Source: Arcobacter lacus (GTDB lineage: Bacteria > Campylobacterota > Campylobacteria > Campylobacterales > Arcobacteraceae). From it: DNA of 64,000 nucleotides. The notes beneath the pieces were generated by a model that was not told the origin of the DNA, searched no databases, and saw only the letters and a program-made list of their open reading frames with translations. The stretch spans positions 186,001 to 250,000 of the forward strand of contig NZ_MUXF01000001.1 of the NCBI RefSeq assembly GCF_003063295.1, given 5' to 3'. The translations under genes were made by a program, and so were the position numbers. Each line of letters begins with the position of its first letter. Position 1 is the stretch's first letter. Below, in pieces: positions 9,852-18,850 of the stretch.

Positions 9852-10425
9852 GTTTTTTCTCTTCTAATTTTTTATATAGTTTTTCTATCTCTTTATCATA
9901 AGTAAAATATTCATTAAAACCATCAAGATAAGAGTATGCTGTACTATTAAAATCGTTATCTATCAACTTTGTTACAAAATCATAAAAATCATCTTTATTT
10001 TCAATTGCAACTTTTGTTGAAAACATAATATCTTCAAAAGCAATTCTAAAAGAACCTCTAACTTCTATTAATTTTTTAAAATCTTCATATCTTATTGCAT
10101 CTAGAGATTCAACTGTTGAAGTGCTTAAATCTTTTAAAATTTCCATCATTTTGTCAATATCACCATCATAAGCATTAATTATATCTTCTACATATCTTAT
10201 TGCTTCATCTAAACTATCATCTTTAATTACTGTAAAATAATCATACAAAGATAAAGCTTTTGATACATCTTCGCTAGCAATATCACAAAAAAGTGCATAA
10301 ATAGGATATTCTTTGTTATCTGGAAAATTTGATGATAACTGTGAATATAAAAATAAAGCATCTTTAAATTTTTTTTGTAAAAATAAAGAGTTTGCATCAT
10401 TTAATAATCTATCTTCATTTATCAT
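9829..10425 (-). CDS. Conserved unknown protein with tetratricopeptide-like helices
   Basis: A 198-residue acidic, all-helical soluble protein. The N-terminus LLNDANSLFLQKKFKDALFLYSQLSSNFP resembles one or two TPR helices, but no full repeat array can be drawn. A protein of unknown function sits at the same position, between NifU-domain and murE genes, in C. jejuni, so this is a conserved lineage gene rather than a spurious frame. It begins 2 bases after the NifU-domain stop and overlaps murE, so it is part of the operon. Function is not known to me. Confidence 0.75.
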   Translation of the reverse strand: MINEDRLLNDANSLFLQKKFKDALFLYSQLSSNFPDNKEYPIYALFCDIASEDVSKALSLYDYFTVIKDDSLDEAIRYVEDIINAYDGDIDKMMEILKDLSTSTVESLDAIRYEDFKKLIEVRGSFRIAFEDIMFSTKVAIENKDDFYDFVTKLIDNDFNSTAYSYLDGFNEYFTYDKEIEKLYKKLEEKKLETNHKR

Positions 10426-10427
10426 TA

Positions 10428-10706
10428 TTATAATTCCTCTAAATTATTTTCCATACCTTGTGGTACATTTATAATTTCTAAATCAGGATGAATTGCAGCT
10501 TTTAATTCTTTTTCTACAATATACTTTAAAGTACTTCCACTTGCACTACAGCCAACACATGCACCTTGTAACTGTACAAAAACTTTTGCATTTTTTATAG
10601 CTAAAAGTTTTATAGCTCCACCATCACGTGCTAGCATTGGTGAAATTTTATTTTCAATTATAGAACTTACTGGATTTTGTAAATCTTCATCAGAAAATGG
10701 CATCAT
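10428..10706 (-). CDS. NifU C-terminal-domain iron-sulfur scaffold protein
   Basis: A 92-residue Nfu-type protein. The core IENKISPMLARDGGAIKLLAI and the CVGCSASGSTLK segment give the CxxC pair that binds a 4Fe-4S cluster at a dimer interface. Proteins of this size carry only the Nfu domain and hand clusters to target enzymes. Its ATG overlaps the stop of a 39-residue membrane protein gene (ATGA arrangement), so translation is probably coupled. A second in-frame ATG follows directly. Confidence 0.9.
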   Translation of the reverse strand: MMPFSDEDLQNPVSSIIENKISPMLARDGGAIKLLAIKNAKVFVQLQGACVGCSASGSTLKYIVEKELKAAIHPDLEIINVPQGMENNLEEL

Positions 10707-10822
10707 TTATTTTTTACCTCTTTTTCTTTTCTTTTTACAAAATATATTCCAATAGCAGTAACTATCAATATTACTGCTATTGTTTGAAATATAAAAGAGA
10801 GTGTTACTTCTTCTTGAAACAT
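10703..10822 (-). CDS. Small single-span membrane protein, 39 residues
   Basis: A short frame not usually called because of its size. It starts with ATG at 10820-10822, seven bases after the ileS stop, behind a strong AGGAAAAAA ribosome site, and its TGA overlaps the ATG of the NifU-domain gene. The product has an acidic start (MFQEEVT), one hydrophobic helix of about 20 residues (SFIFQTIAVILIVTAIGIYF) and a basic tail ending KRKEKEVKNK, so it would insert with its C-terminus in the cytoplasm. Both gene junctions are those of a translated operon member. The function is unknown. Confidence 0.72.
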   Translation of the reverse strand: MFQEEVTLSFIFQTIAVILIVTAIGIYFVKRKEKEVKNK

Positions 10823-10829
10823 TTTTTTC

Positions 10830-13559
10830 CTATTTTACTACTTCTTCACATCTATTACAAAGTGATTCTTCTTTAGTTGCTGTAAATTTCCAGCATCTTG
10901 GACATTTATGAGCAGTTGCTTTATAAACTTCAAATTCTTTTCCATCAACTTCAAATTTACCTAAAACTTCACTACTTTGTTTTGTTGTAAAGACACTACT
11001 TACCAAAAACCAATCACTTGATTCAACTTCATCTAAAGCCAAAATATTTTCACTGTTTGTATATAAAGATAATTCTAAAGTAGATTTTATAATTTTTTCT
11101 TTACTTAAAGCATCTTTAATTTCAGAAAATTTCTCTTTTGCTTCTATCAAATTTTCTTCATTTATAGAAGATTCAACTTGTGGTAAATCAAATTTTTTGT
11201 AATCAAAAATATCTTCACAACCATCTTTTATAAATGCTGGTGCAAACTCTAATAATTCATCCATTGTATATGTTAAAATACAAGCTAAAGTTGAAATAAG
11301 TTTTTTTGCAATCAGTGCCATTGCACTTTGACTTGCAAGCCTATGAATATCTTTTTTATCATCACAATATAATCTATCTTTACAAACATCAAGATAAATC
11401 CCAGATAAATCAACAACTAAGAAGTTATTTAATTTATTTAAACCTTTTGAAAATTCATAAACATTAAATGCAGCTTCAATTTCATCAAATACTTTTTTAG
11501 CTTTATTTAAAATCCATTTATCTAATGGTCCCATTTTAGAAACATCAATAATCTCTTCTAAATCATCAATATTTGCAAGTAAGAATCTTGCTGTGTTTCT
11601 TATTTTTCTATATAACTCACCATTTTGTTTTAAGATATTATCAGAGATTTTTAAATCACTTTGATAATCACTCATTGCAACCCAAAGTCTTAAAATTTCA
11701 CTTCCATACTCTTTTATAACTTTATCAGGAGCAACAACATTTCCTTTTGATTTAGACATTTTTTCACCTTTTTCATCAACAGTGAAGCCGTGAGTCAAAA
11801 TCGATTTATAAGGAGCAATTTCACTTGAAGCTAAAGTTGTTAAAAGTGAAGATTGGAACCAACCTCTATGTTGATCACTTCCTTCAAGATACATATCCGC
11901 AGGGAAAGTTCCAGCATCATAATTTCTACTTCTTAAAACTGCATTTTGAGTTGAACCACTATCAAACCAAACATCTAAAATATCTAAAGTTTTTTCCAAA
12001 TCATCAGGATTTAATCCACTTCCTGGATATAGTAAATCAGAAATCTCTAAATCATACCAAGCATCACAACCATATTGCTCGAAAATCATTGCTGTATAAT
12101 TTAAAACTTTTTCATCAAAAATGATTTCATCAGTCTTTTTATTTCTAAAAAATGCAATTGGAACTCCCCAATCTCTTTGTCTTGAAATACACCAATCAGG
12201 TCTTCCTTCTAACATCGCTTTTAATCTATTTCTTCCCCACTCTGGATAGAATTTTAGATTTTCTACAACTTCTAAAGCATTTTCTCTTAATGTATTATTT
12301 TTATTTCCATATTTATCATCAATTGAGATAAACCATTGTTTTGTTGCTCTAAAAATAATTGGTGTATGAGTTCTCCAACAGTGTGGATAAGAGTGTCTAA
12401 TATCTACTCTTTTTAATAAAGCACTTCCTAATTCTTCTAAAATTAACTCATTTGCTTTAAATACATTTAATCCTAAATATTTATCTGTATCTCTAAATAA
12501 TTTTTCTCTTACTATTGTCTCATCATATTTACCATAAGCATCAACTGGCATAATCACATCTAAGTTATATCTTAATCCAACTTTATAGTCATCTTCTCCA
12601 TGTCCAGGTGCAGTATGAACTGCTCCAGTTCCTGAATCCATCATAACATGGTCACCTAAAACAATTTTAGAAGTTCTTCCATTTAATGGATTAATTGCAA
12701 ATGTATTTTCTAAATCTTTTGGATTTATAGTTTCAACTACTTCACCACTTATAACTCCACTTTCTATTAAAGAGTTATATAATTTTTTTGCTACAACAAA
12801 TTTATCAGAAGTTTTTACATACTCTTCTTCACCATTTAAAGAAATTCCCGTATTTGCAGGAAGTGTCCAAGGAGTAGTTGTCCAGATAATTATACTTGCA
12901 TCGATATTTTCGTGTTTAAATGCAACAAATATTGATGGAGATGTTTTATCTTCATACTCAACTTCTGCTTCAGCAAGTGCAGTTTGTGCAGCCCAAGACC
13001 AATAAACTGGTTTACTTCTTTGAATTAAAAGACCTTGTTTTGCAATTGCACATAACTCTCTATAAATATTTGCTTCAAATTTAAAATCCATTGTTAAATA
13101 TGGATTTTCCCAATCAGCAATTACACCTAATTTTTTGAATTCATCTTTTTGAATTTCAACAAATTTAGTTGCATGATCACGACAAAGTTGTCTTAATTTT
13201 GATTTTGGAAGTTCTTTTTTCTTTTCACTTCCTATTTTTTCTTCTACTTTTTGTTCAATTGGTAATCCATGACAATCCCAACCTGGAACATATCTAATTG
13301 ATTTTCCTTCAAAATAATGAAATTTGTTAATAATATCTTTTAAAATTTTATTTAAAGCATGACCAATATGAATATTTCCATTTGCATAAGGAGGTCCATC
13401 ATGTAGAGTAAATGATGGAGCCCCTACTCTATTTTTTTTCATTTTCTCGTAAACTTTTTTGTCATCCCATTGCTTATATTTTACAGGTTCATTTTGAGGA
13501 AGATTTCCTCTCATTGGAAAATCTGTTTTTGGAAGCAATAAACTATCTTTATAATCCAT
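10830..13559 (-). CDS. ileS: Isoleucyl-tRNA synthetase
   Basis: A 909-residue class I synthetase charging tRNA-Ile. HIGH is at residues 64-67 within GNIHIGHAL, the editing domain contains TTTPWTLPAN and GTGAVHTAPGHG(E)DD, and KMSKS lies near residue 600. The C-terminus carries the zinc ribbon CPRCWKF...CNRC expected of the bacterial type. Length is close to E. coli IleS (938). It leads the operon that continues with the 39-residue membrane protein and the NifU-domain gene. No T-box-like leader was seen in the 264 bases that separate it from divergent mqo. Confidence 0.98.
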   Translation of the reverse strand: MDYKDSLLLPKTDFPMRGNLPQNEPVKYKQWDDKKVYEKMKKNRVGAPSFTLHDGPPYANGNIHIGHALNKILKDIINKFHYFEGKSIRYVPGWDCHGLPIEQKVEEKIGSEKKKELPKSKLRQLCRDHATKFVEIQKDEFKKLGVIADWENPYLTMDFKFEANIYRELCAIAKQGLLIQRSKPVYWSWAAQTALAEAEVEYEDKTSPSIFVAFKHENIDASIIIWTTTPWTLPANTGISLNGEEEYVKTSDKFVVAKKLYNSLIESGVISGEVVETINPKDLENTFAINPLNGRTSKIVLGDHVMMDSGTGAVHTAPGHGEDDYKVGLRYNLDVIMPVDAYGKYDETIVREKLFRDTDKYLGLNVFKANELILEELGSALLKRVDIRHSYPHCWRTHTPIIFRATKQWFISIDDKYGNKNNTLRENALEVVENLKFYPEWGRNRLKAMLEGRPDWCISRQRDWGVPIAFFRNKKTDEIIFDEKVLNYTAMIFEQYGCDAWYDLEISDLLYPGSGLNPDDLEKTLDILDVWFDSGSTQNAVLRSRNYDAGTFPADMYLEGSDQHRGWFQSSLLTTLASSEIAPYKSILTHGFTVDEKGEKMSKSKGNVVAPDKVIKEYGSEILRLWVAMSDYQSDLKISDNILKQNGELYRKIRNTARFLLANIDDLEEIIDVSKMGPLDKWILNKAKKVFDEIEAAFNVYEFSKGLNKLNNFLVVDLSGIYLDVCKDRLYCDDKKDIHRLASQSAMALIAKKLISTLACILTYTMDELLEFAPAFIKDGCEDIFDYKKFDLPQVESSINEENLIEAKEKFSEIKDALSKEKIIKSTLELSLYTNSENILALDEVESSDWFLVSSVFTTKQSSEVLGKFEVDGKEFEVYKATAHKCPRCWKFTATKEESLCNRCEEVVK

Positions 13560-13824
13560 TATTACACCTTCATTTTCAAATATTATAGTTTTAATTAGAA
13601 CCTAGATTATATCTAAATATATTTTAAAAATTATCTTTTGTTAAATTTAGCACAAAATTATGTTTAATTACGTAAATTTTAATTTAACAACAAATTATAT
13701 TTTTTCCATACATAAAAATTTAAAAAAATAAAATAATTACTAACTACTATTTATCTAAAATAAAAAATTTATATGTTAGAATCCCTAAATTTTTATGACA
13801 AAAATATAGGAGAAGGAAAGCAAG

Positions 13825-15183
13825 ATGAATGAGAAACACTATGAAGTAGTAATTGTTGGTGGGGGTATCTCTGGAGCAGCTTTATTTTTTGAATTAGCAA
13901 AATACTCTGATGTAAACTCAATTTGTTTACTTGAGAAATATGAGGACTTAGCTACATTAAACTCAAAAGGTACAAGTAACTCTCAAACAATTCACGTAGG
14001 TGATATCGAAACAAACTATACATTTGAGAAAGCAAAAATCACAAAAAGAACTGCAAAAATGATTGAAAAATTCAATCTTATGTATGATTTACAAGATAAA
14101 ATTATGTTTAAACACCAAAAAATGGCTTTAGGTGTTGGAGAAAAAGAAGTTCAATTTATTACTGATAGATATAATAAATTTAAAGAAATTTTCCCTTATT
14201 TAGAATTATGGGATAAAGAAGCTTTAAGAGAAAAAGAACCTTTATTAGTTTATGCAGATAAAGAAAGAACAAAAGATAGACCAGAACCAATTGTAGCTAT
14301 GGGAACAAATGATCAATATACAACAGTTGATTTTGGAGCAATGACTAAAGAATTAGTAAAAGCTGGACAAAATGCAGATTCATCTAAAACGACTGATGTT
14401 TTCTTTAACTCTGAAGTAGAAGAAATTGAACAAGTTGGTAAAAAATTCAAACTTACAACTGTTCATGGTACAGTTTATACTGCTGATTTCGTTGTTGTTG
14501 ATGCTGGAGCCCACTCATTATTCTTAGCTCACAAAATGGGTTATGGAAAACATATGGGTTCTTTATCAATGGCAGGATCATTCTATATTACAAGTGGACA
14601 TTTCTTAAATGGTAAAGTTTATATGGTACAAAATGATAAATTACCATTCGCTGCACTTCATGGAGATCCAGATATTTTATGTGAAGGTAAAACTAGATTT
14701 GGGCCAACTGCACTTGCATTATTAGTTTTAGAGAGATATAAAGGTGGAAAATCATTTTTTCAATGCTTAAAAACTATGAATTTTGATGGAAGCATTATGA
14801 AAATTTTCTGGGACTTATTAAAAGATTCAGATATTAGAAATTATGTATTCAAAAACTTTTTATTTGAAGTTCCTGGAATTAATAAAGGTTTATTTGTTAA
14901 AGATGCAAGAAAAATTGTTCCATCTTTAAGCGTAGAAGATATTGAATATGCAAAAGGATTTGGAGGAGTTAGACCACAAGTACTTAATAAAGATGAGAAA
15001 AAATTAATGCTTGGAGAAGCTTCAATTACTGAGCTTGAAGGTATCATCTTTAATATGACTCCATCACCAGGTGCTACATCTTGTTTAGGAAATGCAGAAA
15101 GAGATATTAAAAAAGTGTGCCAATATTTAGGTAAAACTTTCTATGAAGATAAATTCTTAAGCGATTTTACTGACGACAAATAA
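13825..15183 (+). CDS. mqo: Malate:quinone oxidoreductase
   Basis: A 452-residue FAD enzyme that oxidises malate to oxaloacetate and passes electrons to menaquinone at the membrane. The N-terminus VVIVGGGISGAALFFELAK is the FAD-binding Rossmann motif, and NSKGTSNSQTIHVGDIETNY matches the Mqo substrate region. It is about 100 residues shorter than E. coli Mqo, as in Campylobacter and Helicobacter, where Mqo replaces or assists NAD malate dehydrogenase. The ribosome site AGGAGAAGG is strong. A rho-independent terminator follows the stop directly, so it is a single-gene unit. Confidence 0.95.
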   Translation: MNEKHYEVVIVGGGISGAALFFELAKYSDVNSICLLEKYEDLATLNSKGTSNSQTIHVGDIETNYTFEKAKITKRTAKMIEKFNLMYDLQDKIMFKHQKMALGVGEKEVQFITDRYNKFKEIFPYLELWDKEALREKEPLLVYADKERTKDRPEPIVAMGTNDQYTTVDFGAMTKELVKAGQNADSSKTTDVFFNSEVEEIEQVGKKFKLTTVHGTVYTADFVVVDAGAHSLFLAHKMGYGKHMGSLSMAGSFYITSGHFLNGKVYMVQNDKLPFAALHGDPDILCEGKTRFGPTALALLVLERYKGGKSFFQCLKTMNFDGSIMKIFWDLLKDSDIRNYVFKNFLFEVPGINKGLFVKDARKIVPSLSVEDIEYAKGFGGVRPQVLNKDEKKLMLGEASITELEGIIFNMTPSPGATSCLGNAERDIKKVCQYLGKTFYEDKFLSDFTDDK

Positions 15184-15185
15184 TA

Positions 15186-15221
15186 AAAAATAGAAGAATA
15201 TTTTTCTTCTATTTTTCTTTC
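15186..15221 (+). terminator. Rho-independent terminator of mqo
   Basis: A 13-bp inverted repeat (AAAAATAGAAGAA at 15186-15198, its complement at 15204-15216) with a short loop and trailing T-rich sequence, starting three bases after the mqo stop. Confidence 0.8.
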
Positions 15222-15277
15222 CTCAACTTTAATCAATTTATTACTAAAATACATTATTCTTAAAAAAAGGATTAGTT

Positions 15278-15784
15278 GTGTTTAAAAAAATATTTAATAA
15301 AAAAGATATGATTGAACTTCAAGACATTCTAAGAAATAATAAAAAAACAATAACGACAGCAGAATCTTGCACAGGTGGATTAGTTGCAAGTATGATTACA
15401 AAAGTTTCTGGTTCTTCTGATATTTTTAATGGAAGTATTGTCTCTTATTCAAATAAGATAAAAAATCAAGAATTGAATGTAAATAATGAAACATTAGAAA
15501 AGTTTGGAGCAGTAAGCACTGAAGTTGTAAATGAGATGCTAGATGGTGCTATAAAAAAATTTGAAGCAGATTTTGCTATTGCAATATCAGGAATTGCAGG
15601 ACCAACAGGAGCAACAAAGAACAAACCAGTAGGAACAGTTGTAATTGGTATTTCAGATGCAAATAATGTAAAAATTATTGATACTTTTTACTTTAAAGGT
15701 ACAAGAGAAGAGGTTCAAATACAAGCAGCAAAAACTGCTTTGAAAAAAATTTTGAAATTTGTAAAAAAAACTCTTGACAATTAA
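15278..15784 (+). CDS. CinA C-terminal-type nicotinamide-nucleotide amidohydrolase
   Basis: A 168-residue stand-alone CinA C-terminal domain (PncC type), which converts nicotinamide mononucleotide to nicotinate mononucleotide in NAD salvage. The family start TTAESCTGGLVASMITKVSGSS includes the catalytic serine region, followed by GAVSTEVVNEM and AISGIAGPTGATKNKPVGTV. E. coli PncC is 165 residues, so the length is right. The GTG start has AAAAGG seven bases upstream. The end of the gene carries the promoter for the tRNA cluster that follows. Confidence 0.9.
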   Translation: MFKKIFNKKDMIELQDILRNNKKTITTAESCTGGLVASMITKVSGSSDIFNGSIVSYSNKIKNQELNVNNETLEKFGAVSTEVVNEMLDGAIKKFEADFAIAISGIAGPTGATKNKPVGTVVIGISDANNVKIIDTFYFKGTREEVQIQAAKTALKKILKFVKKTLDN

Positions 15785-15802
15785 TTGATTTTCCAATATA
15801 AT
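15774..15802 (+). promoter_or_regulatory. Consensus sigma-70 promoter of the tRNA cluster
   Basis: TTGACA at 15774-15779 and TATAAT at 15797-15802 with a 17-base spacer, a perfect match to the housekeeping consensus. The -35 box lies inside the last codons of the CinA-type gene. Full -35 boxes are rare in this window, which fits strong tRNA transcription. Confidence 0.85.
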
Positions 15803-15848
15803 TCCAGTCCATTTTGAGTTTAACACTTAAAAATGTTTGTTGTTTTGT

Positions 15849-15924
15849 GACCCGTTAGCTCAGCTGGTAGAGCATCTCACTTTTAATGAGGGGGCCAATG
15901 GTTCGAATCCATTACGGGTCACCA
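15849..15924 (+). tRNA. tRNA-Lys (UUU)
   Basis: A 76-base cloverleaf: acceptor GACCCGT pairs with ACGGGTC, D-arm GCTCAGCTGGTAGAGC, anticodon stem CTCAC/GTGAG-type around loop CTTTTAA giving anticodon TTT, T-arm with GTTCGAATCC, and encoded CCA. It is the first of four tandem tRNAs and a substrate of MnmA thiolation. Confidence 0.97.
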
Positions 15925-15946
15925 CTTTTTATTGTTGCATAGTCTT

Positions 15947-16021
15947 GGCCCCTTCATCTAACGGTTAGGATTCATGGTTTTCATCCATGCCACAGGGGTT
16001 CGAATCCCCTAGGGGTCACCA
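15947..16021 (+). tRNA. tRNA-Glu (UUC)
   Basis: A 75-base cloverleaf: acceptor GGCCCCT pairs with AGGGGTC (one G-T pair), anticodon stem CATGG/CCATG around loop TTTTCAT giving TTC, T-loop GTTCGAATCC and encoded CCA. It lies 22 bases after tRNA-Lys; also an MnmA substrate. Confidence 0.97.
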
Positions 16022-16040
16022 AGCCAAAATATGCAACTTC

Positions 16041-16116
16041 GGTCGATTAGCTCAGTTGGTAGAGCGCTACCCTTACAAGGTAGATGTCATAAGTTCGAGT
16101 CTTATATCGACCACCA
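16041..16116 (+). tRNA. tRNA-Val (UAC)
   Basis: A 76-base cloverleaf: acceptor GGTCGAT pairs with ATCGACC, anticodon stem CTACC/GGTAG around loop CTTACAA giving TAC, T-loop GTTCGAGTC and encoded CCA. Confidence 0.97.
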
Positions 16117-16136
16117 CTTTTTATTATTTCCCAAGT

Positions 16137-16213
16137 GCGGCCGTAGTTTAGTTGGTTAGAATGCCTGCCTGTCACGCAGGAGGTCGCGAGTTCGAGTCTC
16201 GTCGGCCGCGCCA
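16137..16213 (+). tRNA. tRNA-Asp (GUC)
   Basis: A 77-base cloverleaf: acceptor GCGGCCG pairs with CGGCCGC, anticodon stem CCTGC/GCAGG around loop CTGTCAC giving GTC, T-loop GTTCGAGTC, discriminator G and encoded CCA. It is the last of the cluster. Confidence 0.97.
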
Positions 16214-16288
16214 CTTGGAAATATCACTTTCAAAGTTTATTATTACTAAAATCTAGCTATCATTTAACTTCAATTTTAAAGGTTTAAA

Positions 16289-17872
16289 ATGTTAAAAGCA
16301 AAGAGTTTATATCACCTAATAGTTTATAGTATCTTATTTATAATAGTTTTGATATCTTTTTTTACTTTTATAATTATAAATAATGCACATGAAGAACTAC
16401 AAGAGAAAATACATACCCTAAAAGAAGATTACACAACTAATCAAAAAGCTCTAATAAGAAATCATATTGACTATATGATAAAATTTATAGATTATTACTA
16501 CAAAGAAAATATAAATACAAAAGATTTAGAAACAATAAAAAAAGAAGTAATTATTGCAATTAAAGAATTAAATTTAAGCAATAATCCAAATGAGTACATT
16601 TTCATTTATGATTTTGATGGTAATTTACTTCAAAATTCTGTTGAAAAAACAAACATTGGTAAGAATTTTATAAACTTTACAGATCAAAATGGTAAAAAAG
16701 TTATAGAAGAACTTATAAATATCTCTAAAAATAAAGATGGAGGATTTATAAACTATTTTTGGTCAAAACCCGAAATTCATAAAGAAGCAAATAAAATATC
16801 TTATGTAAAATCTTATGATAAATGGAACTGGACAATAGGAAAAGGTGTTTATTTAGATGAGATAGATAAACTTATAAAATTAAAAGAAGATGATTATAAT
16901 CAAAAAATATCAAATTACACACTTCAAGTAACTTCTCTTACGATTTTACTTATATTTTACTCAATATTTATTTATAAAAATGCAACTATTTTAATAGTAA
17001 ATGATGTAAAAGAAATAGGGAAATACTTCAAAGAATCACAAAAAAATGATGAACCTCTAAATCAAAACAACATCATTTTTGGTGAATTTAAAGTCATAGC
17101 AAATTATGCAACAGATGCAATGAATAATATAAAATTAAAAACAACTATGCTTGAAGATTTAAATAAAAATTTAGAAGATAAAGTAAAAGAAAAAACTAAA
17201 GAATTAACAGATTTAGTTGATTCTCAAAAAAGTTTTATCAAAAATTCTGTACATGAAATAAATACTCCATTAAGTATTATTAGAACAAATATAGATTTAC
17301 TAAAAATGAAAATACCAAATAATAACTATATTACAAATATTGAATCTGGTTCAAAAACTATTCAATATATCTATGATGATTTATCATATTTAATAAAAAA
17401 AGATAGAGTTGTTTATGAAAAAGAGTATCTAGATTTTACTTCTATATTAAAAGAGAGATTAGAATTCTTTGATGAAATCATCAAATCAAATTCTTTATAT
17501 CTTATTCAAAATTTAGAAGATGATTTATATATAAAATTCAATATGACTGAGCTTCAAAGAATTATTGATAATAATTTATCAAATGCAGTAAAATACTCTT
17601 TTTCAAAATCTCCCATATTTGTAAAACTTTATTATTTAAATGATGATGAAATAGAGTTTAGTATTGCAACTAATTCAAAAAAGATAGAAAATCTTGACAA
17701 AATTTTTGAGGATTATTATAGAGAAAATTCTTCTCGAGGTGGTTTTGGATTAGGACTAAAAATTGTAAAAGAAATATGTGATAAAAATTTAGTTATAATC
17801 AATATCGACTCAAATGAAAAAGAGACAAAATTTACTTATAGGTTTAAAATAAATGAAAATACTACTTCTTGA
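16289..17872 (+). CDS. Membrane sensor histidine kinase with periplasmic Cache domain
   Basis: A 527-residue sensor. Helix 1 spans about residues 10-31; the periplasmic part contains NPNEYIFIYDFDGNLLQN and WNWTIGKGVYLDEID, the pattern of a single-Cache (sCache_2) ligand domain; helix 2 is near residues 210-230. A coiled linker leads to the H-box VHEINTPLSII with H322, the N-box IIDNNLSNAVKYS and the G-box RGGFGLGLKIVKEIC. It overlaps the response regulator by 20 bases. Its position heading an acetate uptake and activation island suggests it senses acetate or another small carboxylate; Cache_2 domains often bind such ligands, but the ligand is inference. Confidence 0.93.
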   Translation: MLKAKSLYHLIVYSILFIIVLISFFTFIIINNAHEELQEKIHTLKEDYTTNQKALIRNHIDYMIKFIDYYYKENINTKDLETIKKEVIIAIKELNLSNNPNEYIFIYDFDGNLLQNSVEKTNIGKNFINFTDQNGKKVIEELINISKNKDGGFINYFWSKPEIHKEANKISYVKSYDKWNWTIGKGVYLDEIDKLIKLKEDDYNQKISNYTLQVTSLTILLIFYSIFIYKNATILIVNDVKEIGKYFKESQKNDEPLNQNNIIFGEFKVIANYATDAMNNIKLKTTMLEDLNKNLEDKVKEKTKELTDLVDSQKSFIKNSVHEINTPLSIIRTNIDLLKMKIPNNNYITNIESGSKTIQYIYDDLSYLIKKDRVVYEKEYLDFTSILKERLEFFDEIIKSNSLYLIQNLEDDLYIKFNMTELQRIIDNNLSNAVKYSFSKSPIFVKLYYLNDDEIEFSIATNSKKIENLDKIFEDYYRENSSRGGFGLGLKIVKEICDKNLVIINIDSNEKETKFTYRFKINENTTS

Positions 17873-18515
17873 AGATGAGTTAATGTTAAATAATGCTATT
17901 AGTGAGTATTTAAGAAATATTGGTCACATGGTTGAAAGTTTTCAAGATGGTCAAGATGTATTAAATAATGTTGATACAACTTTTGACTTACTAATTTTAG
18001 ACATAAATGTTCCAACAATTGATGGTTTTGGAGTTTTAGCTCACTTAAATAGTAAAAAAATTCATATACCAACTATATTTATTTCTGCATTGGTTGATAT
18101 TGAAGATATCACAAAAGCTTACAATTTAGGATGTAGAGAATACATAAAAAAACCTTTTCATTTAGGTGAACTTGGAATTAAAATAAACCAGATTTTGAAA
18201 AAAGAACAAAATAACACTTCACATATTAGATTTTCAGAAAACTACTCTTATTCAAAAGATAAACAAACTCTTTATTTTAATGGAGAACCACAAAATCTTA
18301 CAAAAAAACAATTGGAAATTATCCATATTTTAGCTCTAAATATAAATATGATTGTAGATTTCGAAAGATTTAGAGTTGATGTTTGGGATGCTGAAAATAT
18401 TGATAATCCTACAATTAGAGCTGAAATTTCAAGATTAAAAAAAGCACTAAAAGAAGACTTTATTAAAAATATTCGTGGACTTGGTTATAAAATAGATAGA
18501 TATTATTCTGTATAA
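17853..18515 (+). CDS. OmpR-family response regulator, probable controller of the acetate island
   Basis: A 220-residue regulator. The receiver domain has the acidic pair in LLEDE, the phospho-acceptor D50 in LLILDINVPTIDGFG and the lysine in REYIKKPFH. The C-terminal winged helix (about residues 125-218) reads NLTKKQLEIIHILALN and ends IRGLGYKID, as in OmpR/PhoB proteins, which bind tandem direct repeats spaced 10-11 bases. Exactly such repeats (TGCTAT-N5-TGCTAT) occur 10 bases before the -10 box of three operons downstream, the nearest starting 16 bases after this gene's stop. It is co-translated with the kinase. Confidence 0.93.
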   Translation: MKILLLEDELMLNNAISEYLRNIGHMVESFQDGQDVLNNVDTTFDLLILDINVPTIDGFGVLAHLNSKKIHIPTIFISALVDIEDITKAYNLGCREYIKKPFHLGELGIKINQILKKEQNNTSHIRFSENYSYSKDKQTLYFNGEPQNLTKKQLEIIHILALNINMIVDFERFRVDVWDAENIDNPTIRAEISRLKKALKEDFIKNIRGLGYKIDRYYSV

Positions 18516-18531
18516 TTAATTTATTTGCAAA

Positions 18532-18564
18532 TGCTATTTTTTTGCTATTAAACATCACTATAAT
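18532..18564 (+). promoter_or_regulatory. Direct-repeat operator and -10 box, symporter operon 1
   Basis: TGCTAT at 18532-18537 and again at 18543-18548 (11-base period), then 10 bases, then TATAAT at 18559-18564. There is no separate -35 box; the repeat takes its place, as at activator-dependent OmpR-type promoters. The same layout recurs at 23146 and 33535. Confidence 0.65.
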
Positions 18565-18590
18565 TGCCCTAAATTTTACAAAGGCAAAAA

Positions 18591-18845
18591 GTGAATCAAA
18601 AAAAAGCAAAAGAGTATTGGAAAGAAAATGTCTTTTTAATTATTAAATTGCTTATTGTTTGGTTTGTAATCTCTTTTGGCTGTGGTATCTTATTTGTAGA
18701 ACAACTCAATCTTATCGAAATAAACGGTGTTAAACTTGGTTTCTTTATGGCACAACAAGGTGCTATTTATCTTTTTATTATCTTAATTATTATTTATATA
18801 AGAAAAATGTCTCAAATAGATAAAAAATATGATGTAAGTGAATAG
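18591..18845 (+). CDS. DUF4212 sodium:solute symporter small subunit
   Basis: An 84-residue protein with two hydrophobic helices (about residues 14-34 and 50-72). The opening AKEYWKENVFLIIKLLIVWF and the FFMAQQGAIYLFIILIIIYI stretch are typical of DUF4212 (TIGR03647), found next to VC_2705-type symporters and presumed to be a subunit. The GTG start follows AAAGG. It ends 5 bases before the large subunit gene. It is the first gene of an operon preceded by the direct-repeat promoter. Confidence 0.9.
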   Translation: MNQKKAKEYWKENVFLIIKLLIVWFVISFGCGILFVEQLNLIEINGVKLGFFMAQQGAIYLFIILIIIYIRKMSQIDKKYDVSE

Positions 18846-18850
18846 ATTTT

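Noticed and set aside
11825-12124. Open frame of 99 codons antisense to ileS
   Set aside because: It is a low-complexity mirror of the ileS coding sequence with no ribosome site and no family features; several similar antisense frames (for example in copA, the chemoreceptor and hisA) were left out for the same reason.
16289-18515. Self-regulation of the kinase/regulator pair by the TGCTAT repeat
   Set aside because: Only a single AGCTAT-like half-site is present before the kinase gene, without a second copy at 11-base period.
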